Assembly (NCBI RefSeq): GCF_031458075.1
Contig: NZ_JAVDXT010000005.1
Span: 1-64,000, forward strand
Reading direction: 5' to 3'
Origin: Rhodoferax_B ferrireducens_A
Lineage (GTDB): Bacteria > Pseudomonadota > Gammaproteobacteria > Burkholderiales > Burkholderiaceae_C
Length of the DNA stretch: 64,000 nt
The notes under the pieces were generated by a model. It was not told where the DNA came from and ran no database searches. It was given only the letters and a program-made list of their open reading frames with translations. Made by a program: the position numbers and the translations under genes. This document shows positions 30,321 to 38,521 of the stretch, piece after piece. Numbering within the stretch: position 1 is the first letter of the stretch; the number at the start of each line of letters is the position of its first letter.

Positions 30321-31541
30321 TTATTGCAGCAGAGACAGCACGCTCTGTGGCAGCTTGTTGGCCTGGGCCACCATGGCGGTACCCGCCTGTTGCAGGATCT
30401 GGGTGCGCGACAGATTGGCGGTTTCCGACGCGAAGTCAGCATCCACAATCCGGCCACGTGCAGCGGAGATGTTTTCCACGCTGATCGCGATATTGCCCAC
30501 GGCGCTTTCAAAGCGGCTTTGCAAAGCACCCAGATCCGCACGTGCCGAATTCACCTGGTCGATGGCCGCATCGATCTTCTTCAGGGCCACCCAGGCATTG
30601 CGCTGCGTGTCCACCGTCAAAGTGTCGATACCCAGGGCATCGGTAGTGGTATTGGTCGCATTGATATTGGAAGCCAATGCGCCGCCGGCCAGGCCGGTGG
30701 TGGCGGTGGTGAAACCAGCCAGGGTCACGACCTTGGCATCGCCAGCCGAGTCCAGTTCGCTGGACATCAGGTCGATACGGTAGGTCTGGTCGTCGTTTTG
30801 CGACAGAAATGCTGTCACACCGGTATCAGCAGACTTACGGTTGATCGCCTCAACAATTTGACCCATGCGTTCTTCGCCAGAGCTGGCAGCGGCAATCGCC
30901 CCCAGATCGAAAGCGGCCGAGTCACCGGTCACCGACACGGTCAACACGTTGGTGGCGATAGAAGTCAGCGTGCTGACGGCGGAGGCATCAACATTGCTGG
31001 CAGCTTGGTCGAATGCGTAAGACACATCGGACAAACCCGAGGCAGTAGAGTCCGTCAGTGCACCCACAGAAATGTTGTCACCAGCGTTGGCACCCACTTG
31101 GAACACCGCACCGGCGAACGAACCGTCCAACACTTTTTTACCGTTGAAGGTGGTTTGCTTGGCAATCCGGTCGACTTCGTCGGTCAGCTGGGAAACTTCA
31201 GCCTGCAGCGCGGCACGGTCGGCCTTGCTGTTGGTGGCATTGCTGGCCTGTACCGCCAGTTCACGCATGCGTTGCAGCATGTCGCCAACCTTGCCCAAAG
31301 CGCCTTCAGCGGTTTGCGCCAGCGAAATACCGTCGTTGGAGTTACGGGCACCGACCGTCAAACCTTTGGCCTGGGTCAGGAAACGCTCGGAAATCGCCAG
31401 ACCGGCGGCGTCGTCCTTGGCGCTGTTCACCCGCAAACCCGAGGACAAACGTTGCATAGACGTCGCCAACGAGTTGGCCGACGACATCAAATTGCGCTGC
31501 GCATTGAGCGAATTGATGTTCGTATTGATAGAGGTGGACAT
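30321..31541 (-). CDS. fliC: Flagellin 1
   Basis: 406 residues, main filament subunit. The N-terminal D0/D1 (INTNINSLNAQRNL, MQRLSSGLRVNSAKDDAAGL) and C-terminal D1/D0 (LQSRFESAVGNIAISVENIS, SRTQILQQAGTAMVAQANK) are canonical. The central domain is small and Ser/Thr/Ala-rich, offering O-glycosylation sites. AGGAG precedes the ATG. About 85% identical by eye to flagellin 2, from which it is divergently transcribed. A sigma28 promoter lies upstream. Confidence 0.97.
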   Translation of the reverse strand: MSTSINTNINSLNAQRNLMSSANSLATSMQRLSSGLRVNSAKDDAAGLAISERFLTQAKGLTVGARNSNDGISLAQTAEGALGKVGDMLQRMRELAVQASNATNSKADRAALQAEVSQLTDEVDRIAKQTTFNGKKVLDGSFAGAVFQVGANAGDNISVGALTDSTASGLSDVSYAFDQAASNVDASAVSTLTSIATNVLTVSVTGDSAAFDLGAIAAASSGEERMGQIVEAINRKSADTGVTAFLSQNDDQTYRIDLMSSELDSAGDAKVVTLAGFTTATTGLAGGALASNINATNTTTDALGIDTLTVDTQRNAWVALKKIDAAIDQVNSARADLGALQSRFESAVGNIAISVENISAARGRIVDADFASETANLSRTQILQQAGTAMVAQANKLPQSVLSLLQ

Positions 31542-31601
31542 TTCAAAGCTCCTGAAGGGTTGAGTTCAATGACGAACCAGTGAAAAGGCCCGTTGAGTAT
31601 G

Positions 31602-31628
31602 TTTTCGGGTGCCCCACAGAAAACTTTA
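31602..31628 (-). promoter_or_regulatory. sigma28 (FliA) promoter of flagellin 1
   Basis: Minus strand: perfect -35 TAAAGTTT (plus 31621-31628), exactly 11-bp spacer, -10 CCCGAAAA (31602-31609; 6 of 8 to GCCGATAA). The ATG is about 60 bp downstream. Confidence 0.8.
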
Positions 31629-31639
31629 GGCCTGACATG

Positions 31640-31666
31640 TAAATAACCCGGCTTTTCTGCCGCTTA
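31640..31666 (+). promoter_or_regulatory. Weak candidate sigma28 promoter of flagellin 2
   Basis: TAAATAAC, 11-bp spacer, GCCGCTTA: 4 of 8 and 6 of 8 to consensus, correctly oriented about 120 bp before the flagellin 2 start. No better site was found in the intergenic region. Confidence 0.35.
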
Positions 31667-31783
31667 TCGCGCCACTGCATTTTTGCCCGATGCCCACAAT
31701 TTACTTACCGCTCATGGTCGTTGGCCAGCTGAGCTGACCCGAACTGGCATAGGCCAACTTTCATCTGAAAAAGGAGCTCCGTA

Positions 31784-33007
31784 ATGGCTGCAACGATCAA
31801 CACGAATATCAATTCGCTCAATGCGCAGCGCAACCTGGCAACCTCGGCCAACTCGCTGGCAACCTCCATGCAACGTTTGTCCTCGGGTTTGCGGGTGAAC
31901 AGCGCCAAGGACGATGCCGCCGGTTTGGCCATTTCGGAGCGTATGAGCACCCAGGTGCGCGGCCTGACCGTAGGCGCACGCAACGCCAACGACGGTATTT
32001 CGCTGGCGCAAACCGCTGAAGGCGCGTTGGGCAAAGTGGGCGACATGCTGCAACGTATGCGTGAATTGGCCGTGCAGGCCAGCAATGCCACCAACAGCAA
32101 GGCCGACCGCGCCGCGCTACAGGCCGAAGTCTCCCAGTTGACCGACGAAGTCGACCGGATTGCCAAGCAAACCTCGTTCAACGGCAAAAAGATCCTCGAC
32201 GGCTCGTTTGCCGGCGCCGTATTCCAGGTAGGCGCCAACTCCGGCGACGTCGCATCTCTAGGTGCATTGACCAATTCGACCGCCAAGGGTCTGGCCGACA
32301 TCTCCTATGCATTCGACCAATCCTCCAGCAATGTGGACGCTTCTGCCGTCAGCACGCTGACATCCATCGCCACCAATACATTGACGATCTCGGTGACAGG
32401 CGACACCGCAGCCTTCGACCTGGGCGCCATCGAAGCGGCCAACTCGGGTGAAGAACGCATGGGCCAGGTGATCGAGGCCATCAACCGCAAGTCCTCCGAC
32501 ACCGGTGTCACCGCCTTCCTGTCGCAAAACGACGACCAAACCTACCGCATTGACCTGATGTCCGCCGAACTGGACTCGGCCGGCGATGCCAAAGTTGTGA
32601 CGCTGGCGGGCTTCTCGCTGGCCACCACCGGGCTAGCCGCTACCACGCTGGCCTCTAACATCAACGCCACCGACACCACCACCGACGCTCTGGGCATCGA
32701 CACCTTGACGGTCGACACACAGCGCAACTCCTGGGTGGCCCTGAAGAAGATCGACGCCGCCATCGACCAGGTGAACTCGGCGCGCGCCGGTCTCGGTGCT
32801 TTGCAAAGCCGCTTTGAAAGCGCGGTCAGCAACATCAGCATCCAGATCGAAAACCTGGCCGCCGCCAAAGGACGGATCGTAGACGCCGACTTCGCCCAGG
32901 AAACCGCCAATCTGTCGCGGACCCAGATCCTGCAACAGGCTGGTACCGCCATGGTAGCCCAGGCCAACAAGCTGCCACAGAGCGTGCTGACCCTGCTGCA
33001 ACAGTAA
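31784..33007 (+). CDS. fliC: Flagellin 2
   Basis: 407 residues with the same architecture as flagellin 1 and long identical blocks (for example TNSKADRAALQAEVSQLTDE, SRTQILQQAGTAMVAQANK). Differences cluster in the central third (SGDVASLGALTNSTAKGLAD against AGDNISVGALTDSTASGLSD). AAGGAG lies 7 bp before the ATG. The two flagellins may be co-assembled or differently expressed. Ends in a strong terminator. Confidence 0.97.
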   Translation: MAATINTNINSLNAQRNLATSANSLATSMQRLSSGLRVNSAKDDAAGLAISERMSTQVRGLTVGARNANDGISLAQTAEGALGKVGDMLQRMRELAVQASNATNSKADRAALQAEVSQLTDEVDRIAKQTSFNGKKILDGSFAGAVFQVGANSGDVASLGALTNSTAKGLADISYAFDQSSSNVDASAVSTLTSIATNTLTISVTGDTAAFDLGAIEAANSGEERMGQVIEAINRKSSDTGVTAFLSQNDDQTYRIDLMSAELDSAGDAKVVTLAGFSLATTGLAATTLASNINATDTTTDALGIDTLTVDTQRNSWVALKKIDAAIDQVNSARAGLGALQSRFESAVSNISIQIENLAAAKGRIVDADFAQETANLSRTQILQQAGTAMVAQANKLPQSVLTLLQQ

Positions 33008-33020
33008 GCCGGTACCTACG

Positions 33021-33062
33021 CCCCAAACAAAAAAGACCCCTCGGGGTCTTTTTTGTTTGGGG
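33021..33062. terminator. Bidirectional intrinsic terminator after flagellin 2
   Basis: A perfect 20-bp stem (arm starts CCCCAAACAAAAAAG) with a 2-nt TC centre. The T-rich second arm gives TCTTTTTTGTTT on plus, and the same on minus. It separates flagellin 2 from the convergent glycan operon. Confidence 0.92.
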
Positions 33063-33087
33063 CTCAGTTCTTAGACAAAACAGGGCT

Positions 33088-33118
33088 CCAGCGCTTATTT
33101 AGATTGCGCTAGCAGCTA
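33088..33118 (-). repeat. Dispersed hairpin repeat, copy 2
   Basis: Minus strand TAGCTGCTAGCGC ... AAGCGCTGG, the same arrangement as copies at 8045-8080 and 36640-36675 but with a degenerate stem. It lies between the flagellin 2 terminator and the end of the glycan operon; nothing else is visible in 33063-33160. Confidence 0.5.
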
Positions 33119-33160
33119 TGGATAACATAGCAACCGACGATTTTGCATACAAACGTTTAC

Positions 33161-33943
33161 CTAACCCACGCGCTTCAGGAAGCCTTCGGGCGCCACCGTC
33201 ACCATCAGTCGCGACTCGGCGGTCGGGTCCACCGCAAACTCCGGGTGGCTCTTCAGCCATTGGCGGGTGGCGGTCTTGGGGTTGTTGCCGATGTCCCAGG
33301 GGCGGTCGGCAAAGAATTTGGACGGCATGTCTTCTACAAAGGTGTCAAACACCACGCAGTAGCTGCCCGGAGTGACCAGCGGCGCATACGCATCCAGCTC
33401 GCCCAGCACATGGTCGTGGGTGTGCATGGAGTCCAGAAACACCATCACTTTTTTGTAACCCTGGGCCGCCGCCCGCACCTGGGCCACCACATCCGAGTCG
33501 ATGGACGAGCCCTGCACCATGTGGATACGGCTGGCCATGGGGTGGGCTTCGATAGCCGCGCGGTTGTGCTCGCGGATGTCGATGTCGATGCCGATCACCT
33601 TGCGCGCCGACACCCGCGGGTCGATGCTGTTGCCGCTTTCAATCGCATCGCACATGTCCAGCATGGCCAGCATGGACGCGCTGAGTACCAGCGAGCCCCC
33701 GTGGGCAATGCCGGTTTCGATGATGAGATCCGGCCGCACCGTCCACACCAGCTCCTGGATGGCCACCATGTCCTGCGGGTACTGGATGATGGGCCGGCCC
33801 AGCCAGTCAAAGTTGTATACATACTTTTTGTCCATCGACGTTTGCAGCCATTGGCGCGACAAATCTTTGAACGCGGCGTCCTGCGCGTAGGCGCTGAGCC
33901 GCTCTTGGCGCTCGGCCGCGAATTGTTGTTCTGGGGTGCTCAT
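33161..33943 (-). CDS. CmcI/cephalosporin-hydroxylase family, probable sugar O-methyltransferase
   Basis: 260 residues. The family named after CmcI comprises SAM-dependent, metal-using O-methyltransferases, many in surface-polysaccharide clusters. Visible: SAM-binding IIETGIAHGGSLVLSASML, acidic VIGIDIDIREHN, and the metal-site block FLDSMHTHDHVLGEL. Last gene of the island, 18 bp after the epimerase gene, so it probably methylates a hydroxyl of the sugar made here or of the finished glycan. The precise acceptor cannot be read. Confidence 0.8.
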   Translation of the reverse strand: MSTPEQQFAAERQERLSAYAQDAAFKDLSRQWLQTSMDKKYVYNFDWLGRPIIQYPQDMVAIQELVWTVRPDLIIETGIAHGGSLVLSASMLAMLDMCDAIESGNSIDPRVSARKVIGIDIDIREHNRAAIEAHPMASRIHMVQGSSIDSDVVAQVRAAAQGYKKVMVFLDSMHTHDHVLGELDAYAPLVTPGSYCVVFDTFVEDMPSKFFADRPWDIGNNPKTATRQWLKSHPEFAVDPTAESRLMVTVAPEGFLKRVG

Positions 33944-33961
33944 GGTGATCTCCTGTTGACA

Positions 33962-34846
33962 TCAAGGTGTGGAATGGACCAGGGCGGCCAGGCCCTGCTC
34001 CAGCGTAAAAGCAGGTCGCCAGCCGGTGGCCAGCAAGCGGGTGTTCTCGCCCACCAGCATCGGTGGGTCGCCGGGGCGGGCGGTTGCCAGGGCCAGTACC
34101 GGGGCCGGGTCGGCGTTGCACAAACGGGCCAGGGTCTGCACCACGTCGCCGATCAGCGCCGGTTGGCCCGAGCAGATATTGAAGTTGCCCTTGCAGCCCT
34201 GCAGCAGCAGGGTCGCCAGCGCATTCGCCGCATCCGGCACATACAGCATGCCGCGGTAAGCCGCCAGATTCACCCCGAAAGGCTCTGCCTGGCCGCGGAA
34301 CACCCGCAGCAGCGAGGGCAGCATGCGCTGGGTGGCCTCGCCCGGGCCGAACGGGAAGAAGATATGGCCCCAGGCCAGCGACACACCGCGGGCAGCGCAC
34401 AATGCCGCGGCCATGCGGCGGGTCGCGTCCTTGGCCACACCGTACAGCGTGGCCGGCGCATAGGGCGTGGCGTCTTCGCGCAGATAGCCGGCGGCCCAGT
34501 CGTATTCGGCGCAAGTGCCGGCAATGGCCACATGCCGGCCACCGGCGTCGCAAAAGGCTTGCAGCAGGCGCAGGGTCGCGTCGACCCAACGAAAGTTCAG
34601 CGGCGACGCCCAGTACACGCCGTATTCGGTGGTCCAAGCCAAGTGCAGAAGATGGCTGGCACCGGCCTGCTGCACCGCCGTAGCCAAATTCGCGCCGTCG
34701 AGCAGATCGCAATGCACCAGGGGTACATCTTCAAAACCGGCCGGCAGGCTGCGGCCCAGTACCACCACCTCGCAGCCCTGCGCGCGCAGGCTGGCCAGCA
34801 CGTAGCGACCCAGGTAGCCGCTGGCGCCGGTGAGCAGTACCTTCAC
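33962..34846 (-). CDS. NAD(P)-dependent sugar epimerase/reductase (SDR)
   Basis: 294 residues, extended SDR. GASGYLGRYV is the nucleotide-binding GxxGxxG; the catalytic region shows TCAEYDW and YGVAKDATRRM (Y-x3-K). GTG at 34846 overlaps the methyltransferase stop (GTGA), so translation is coupled. Probably the 4-ketoreductase or an epimerase finishing the C-methylated CDP-sugar. Which reaction it performs is not visible. Confidence 0.85.
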   Translation of the reverse strand: MKVLLTGASGYLGRYVLASLRAQGCEVVVLGRSLPAGFEDVPLVHCDLLDGANLATAVQQAGASHLLHLAWTTEYGVYWASPLNFRWVDATLRLLQAFCDAGGRHVAIAGTCAEYDWAAGYLREDATPYAPATLYGVAKDATRRMAAALCAARGVSLAWGHIFFPFGPGEATQRMLPSLLRVFRGQAEPFGVNLAAYRGMLYVPDAANALATLLLQGCKGNFNICSGQPALIGDVVQTLARLCNADPAPVLALATARPGDPPMLVGENTRLLATGWRPAFTLEQGLAALVHSTP

Positions 34847-36072
34847 GGCCACACGACCAGCCCCGGCACGGCGGTGACGAAGCGACCACCCCAGTCGCGG
34901 ATATAGGCCAGTTGCTCCATCACCTCGGCCTGCAGGTTCCACGGCAGTATCAGCACATAGCGCGGCTGCTGGGCGCGCAGATAGGCTTCGTCGACGATGG
35001 GGATGCGGCTGCCGGGCAGGTACTTGCCCTGCTTGGCCGGGTTCTTGTCCACCACATAAGGCAGCAGGTGCGGGCGCACCCCGGCAAAGTTCAGCAAGGT
35101 GTTGCCCTTGGCGGCAGCGCCGTAGGCAGCAATGCTGTGGCCGGCATGCGCGCCGCTTACCAAAAATGAGAGCAGCTCGCGCGCTATCCGCCTGCTCTGG
35201 GCGCCGAATTGGCTATAGAAGTCGGGGCTGCGCATGCCAGCCGCTTCCTCGCCCAACAGCAGCTGCTGCACTGCAGGCGCCAGCGGCTGGGTGCCGGTAT
35301 CGGAGCGCTGGGCAAACACGCGCAGGCTGCCGCCGTGGGTGGACAACTCTTGCACGTCGAACACCTGCAGGCCGTTGGCCGCAAAAATGCGCTGAACAGC
35401 GGTGAGCGACAAATAGGAATAGTGCTCGTGGTAAGCCGTGTCGAACTGGCACTGCTGCACCATCTGCTGCAGGTGCGGAAACTCGAAGGTGGCCACGCCC
35501 TGGGGTTTGAGCAACACGGCAAAGCCGGCGACGAAGTCGTTGATGTCCGGCACGTGGGCCAGCACATTGTTGGCCGCGGTCAAATCCGCCTGCCGGCCCT
35601 GGGCCGCCAGTTCCTGCGCCAGCGCCACGCCAAAGAAGCGCTCGACCACTGCGATGCCCTTGGCCTTGGCGGCGGCCGCGGTGCTGGCTGTCGGCTCGAT
35701 GCCGTAGCAGGGCACAGCGGCGGCCTGCACGTATTGCAGCAGATAGCCGTCGTTCGACGCCACCTCAACCACCATGCTCTGGGCGCCCAGCGCAAAGCGC
35801 TGCTGCATCGCATCCACATAGCTTTTGGCATGGGCCAGCCAGGAGCTGGAGAAGCTGCTGAAGTAGGCGTAGTCGTCGTTGAACAGCGCATCGCGCCCGG
35901 CGTGGTCTTCGGTCTGCACCAACCAGCAGGTCTCGCAGACCAGCAGGCGCAGCGGGTACCAGAGCTCGGGCGCGTTCAGCGTGGTCTCGGTCAGATAGGC
36001 GTTGCTGGGCGGGGCGCTGCCCAGGTCCAGGAACGGCAGGCTCAGCGCACTGGCGCAGTGGCGGCATTTCAC
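34843..36072 (-). CDS. Sugar C-methyltransferase (TylCIII/NovU type)
   Basis: 409 residues in three parts: an N-terminal zinc-binding domain (C-x2-C at CRHC, second pair CETC near residue 48), a SAM-dependent methyltransferase core (VVEVASNDGYLLQYV), and the C-terminal domain typical of sugar C-methyltransferases (AYGAAAKGNTLLNFAG; YVLILPWNLQAEV). Such enzymes add a methyl to carbon 3 or 5 of NDP-4-keto-6-deoxy sugars, which is what RfbF/RfbG supply. GTG start at 36072 overlaps the upstream stop by 4 bp. Confidence 0.88.
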   Translation of the reverse strand: MKCRHCASALSLPFLDLGSAPPSNAYLTETTLNAPELWYPLRLLVCETCWLVQTEDHAGRDALFNDDYAYFSSFSSSWLAHAKSYVDAMQQRFALGAQSMVVEVASNDGYLLQYVQAAAVPCYGIEPTASTAAAAKAKGIAVVERFFGVALAQELAAQGRQADLTAANNVLAHVPDINDFVAGFAVLLKPQGVATFEFPHLQQMVQQCQFDTAYHEHYSYLSLTAVQRIFAANGLQVFDVQELSTHGGSLRVFAQRSDTGTQPLAPAVQQLLLGEEAAGMRSPDFYSQFGAQSRRIARELLSFLVSGAHAGHSIAAYGAAAKGNTLLNFAGVRPHLLPYVVDKNPAKQGKYLPGSRIPIVDEAYLRAQQPRYVLILPWNLQAEVMEQLAYIRDWGGRFVTAVPGLVVWP

Positions 36073-36629
36073 AAATGCACTCCTTCAAAATCGTCACCAA
36101 TCAAGGCGTGTTGGGCGTCGCGCGGTGACAGGCCTTGCACCGGCAGCGGCCAGGTGATGGCCAGACGCGGGTCTTGCACATGCAAGGCGGCCTCGCTCTG
36201 CGCCGCGTAGGGCTGGGAATGGCAGTAGAGCATTTCCACGTTGTCGGTCAGCGCCTGGAAGCCGTGGGCGAAGCCCGGCGGAATCAGCAGCGCGCACTGG
36301 TTGTCGGCCGACAGGCGCTCGGCATGCCATTGCAGATAGGTGGGCGAGCCACGGCGCAGGTCCACCGCCACGTCCCAGACTTCGCCCTGCAAGCAGTTCA
36401 CCAGCTTGGTCTCGGCATGCGGCGGGTGCTGAAAATGCAGGCCGCGCACCGTGCCCCGTTGGGCGGTGAAGGTGTGGTTGATCTGGGCGATAGGGCCGGT
36501 CCAGCCCGCCAGGGCCAGCTCTTCTGCGCAGAACAGGCGCGACAAAAACCCCCGCGCATCGCCCAGGCGCTGGCGCTGCACGCGCTGCAGCCCGGCCAGG
36601 GGTGTGGACTGGATGTCGAACCGGCTCAT
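36069..36629 (-). CDS. RmlC-like NDP-4-keto-6-deoxysugar epimerase
   Basis: 186 residues, cupin of the dTDP-4-dehydrorhamnose 3,5-epimerase family. Catalytic-type His in GTVRGLHFQHPPHAETK, and IPPGFAHGFQAL with LYCHSQPYAAQSE. Because the neighbours make a CDP-sugar, it likely acts on CDP-4-keto-6-deoxyglucose or its methylated form rather than on a dTDP sugar. Mono- or di-epimerase activity cannot be decided by eye. Confidence 0.85.
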   Translation of the reverse strand: MSRFDIQSTPLAGLQRVQRQRLGDARGFLSRLFCAEELALAGWTGPIAQINHTFTAQRGTVRGLHFQHPPHAETKLVNCLQGEVWDVAVDLRRGSPTYLQWHAERLSADNQCALLIPPGFAHGFQALTDNVEMLYCHSQPYAAQSEAALHVQDPRLAITWPLPVQGLSPRDAQHALIGDDFEGVHL

Positions 36630-36639
36630 AGATCAAATA

Positions 36640-36675
36640 GGCCGTTGGCGCAGGTAATGATTGCGCCAATAGCTA
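36640..36675 (-). repeat. Dispersed hairpin repeat, copy 3
   Basis: Minus strand TAGCTATTGGCGCA ... TGCGCCAACGGCC; stem TTGGCGCA / TGCGCCAA (36645-36652 and 36662-36669), 9-nt loop. It occupies the only real gap (66 bp) inside the glycan operon, between rfbG and the epimerase gene, where it could modulate mRNA stability or the expression ratio. Confidence 0.6.
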
Positions 36676-36695
36676 TAAATAAAATAGCAAGCATA

Positions 36696-37751
36696 TTACA
36701 GCAGGCCATAGGCGGCAATCTGCGTGCGGCTGACCGCTGCCATGTCTTCACCCGCCAGCCAGGCGCGCTGCCAGGCGACGGTGTGCTCCAGCGCCTGGTC
36801 CAGGCTCCAGCGCGGCTGCCAGCCGAGTTCGGCGCGGGCGCGGGTGATGTCCAGCCGCAGCTGGCCAGCCTCGTGCGGATGTGCGCCACCCTCGGGGATT
36901 TCCACCTGGGCGCCCTGCCCCCAGAGCGCGGCCAGGCGTTGGGCGACCTGGCCAACGGTGGCATCGCCACGCGCATCGGGACCAAAGTTCCAGGCGCTGG
37001 CGGCATGGGACGACTGCGCCAACAGCGCCTCGGCCAGCCGCAGATAGGCCGACAACGGCTCCAGCACATGCTGCCAGGGGCGCACCGCGCCGGGGTAGCG
37101 CAAGTGCACCGGCCGCTGGGCGGCGAAGGCTTGCAGGCAGTCGGGCACCAGGCGGTCCGCCGCCCAGTCGCCGCCGCCAATCACGTTGCCAGCCCGGGCG
37201 GTGGCGATCTGCGCTGCGCCGGCCGCATGGAAAAAGCTGGCGCGGTAGCTGGCGGTGACGATTTCCGCCGCGCCCTTGCTGGCGCTGTAGGGGTCATGCC
37301 CGCCGAGCGCATCGCTTTCGCGGTAGGGGTAGACCCATTCGCGGTTGTCGTAGACCTTGTCGGTAGTCACCACCACCACGGCCCGCACGCTGGGAACGGA
37401 GCGCACGGCCTCCAGCAGATGCGCCGTGCCCATCACATTGGTGGCAAAGGTACCCAAGGGGTCGGCATAGCTGGCGCGCACCAGCGGCTGGGCCGCCAGG
37501 TGGAACACCACCGTGGGGCGGACGGCGGCCAGTGCAGCCTGCAAGGCCGCCCGATCGGCCAGATCGGCACGGGTGTCGCTGGCCAAGGTATCGGCCACCC
37601 GCGCCACCTCGAACAGGCTGGGCATGGTGTTGGGGTCCAGCGCATAGCCGTGCACCTGGGCGCCCAGCGCCTGCAGGCACAGACTCAGCCAGCCACCCTT
37701 GAAGCCGGTGTGGCCGGTGAGGAAAACCGGGGTATCGGTCCAAACGCCCAT
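36696..37751 (-). CDS. rfbG: CDP-glucose 4,6-dehydratase
   Basis: 351 residues. Converts CDP-glucose to CDP-4-keto-6-deoxyglucose with bound NAD. FLTGHTGFKGGWLSLCLQ is the characteristic RfbG nucleotide-binding start; TTDKVYDN and DPYSASKGAAEI (Y-x3-K) are the active-site blocks. It overlaps rfbF by 1 bp. Standard length. Confidence 0.95.
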   Translation of the reverse strand: MGVWTDTPVFLTGHTGFKGGWLSLCLQALGAQVHGYALDPNTMPSLFEVARVADTLASDTRADLADRAALQAALAAVRPTVVFHLAAQPLVRASYADPLGTFATNVMGTAHLLEAVRSVPSVRAVVVVTTDKVYDNREWVYPYRESDALGGHDPYSASKGAAEIVTASYRASFFHAAGAAQIATARAGNVIGGGDWAADRLVPDCLQAFAAQRPVHLRYPGAVRPWQHVLEPLSAYLRLAEALLAQSSHAASAWNFGPDARGDATVGQVAQRLAALWGQGAQVEIPEGGAHPHEAGQLRLDITRARAELGWQPRWSLDQALEHTVAWQRAWLAGEDMAAVSRTQIAAYGLL

Positions 37752-38521
37752 TACCAGCGCTTCCAGGGGGCTTTGCCGGACGACCAGAGTTCTTCCAGCA
37801 GGTTTTTCTCACGCAAGGTGTCCATGGGCTGCCAGAAACCGGTGTGCTCATAGGCCATGAGCTGGCCCTCCGCCGCCAAGCCAGCCAAGGGCTCGGCCTC
37901 CCAACTGGTGTTGTCGCCGGTAATGCGGTCCAGCACCTGGGGCGACAGCACGAAGAAGCCGCCGTTGATCAGGCCGCCATCGCCGCGCGGTTTTTCGGTA
38001 AAGCCCTGCACCACGTCGCCTTCCATGCGCAGCGCGCCGTAACGCCCCGGGGGCTGCACGGCGGTGACCGTGGCCAGCTTGCCGTGCTGCTGGTGGAAAG
38101 CGATGCTGGCGGTGATGTCCACGTCGGACACGCCGTCGCCATAGGTGAAGCAAAACGCGGCCTCATCCTTCAGGTAGTCGGCCACGCGCTTCAGGCGGCC
38201 TCCGGTCATGGAGTCGTCGCCAGTATCCACCAGGGTGACCTTCCAGGGTTCGGCATGCTTGTGGTGCACTTCCATGCGGTTACTGGCCATGTCGAAAGTC
38301 ACGTCGGACATGTGCAGGAAGTAGTTGGCGAAGTATTCCTTGATGATGTAGCCCTTGTAGCCGCAGCAGATCACGAAGTCGTTCACGCCATGGGCCGAAT
38401 ACATCTTCAGGATGTGCCAGAGGATGGGTTTGCCGCCGATTTCGATCATCGGCTTGGGACGCAGATGCGTCTCTTCGGAAATCCGGGTGCCCAGGCCCCC
38501 GGCCAATATCACTGCTTTCAT
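37751..38521 (-). CDS. rfbF: Glucose-1-phosphate cytidylyltransferase
   Basis: 256 residues. Makes CDP-glucose from CTP and glucose-1-phosphate. AVILAGGLGTRISEETHLRP and KPMIEIGGKPILWHILKMYS are the family signature; FCFTYGDGVSDVDI is the metal-binding region. ATG at 38521 overlaps the stop of the giant TPR gene (ATGA), tying sugar synthesis to the transferase in one translationally coupled operon. Confidence 0.95.
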   Translation of the reverse strand: MKAVILAGGLGTRISEETHLRPKPMIEIGGKPILWHILKMYSAHGVNDFVICCGYKGYIIKEYFANYFLHMSDVTFDMASNRMEVHHKHAEPWKVTLVDTGDDSMTGGRLKRVADYLKDEAAFCFTYGDGVSDVDITASIAFHQQHGKLATVTAVQPPGRYGALRMEGDVVQGFTEKPRGDGGLINGGFFVLSPQVLDRITGDNTSWEAEPLAGLAAEGQLMAYEHTGFWQPMDTLREKNLLEELWSSGKAPWKRW

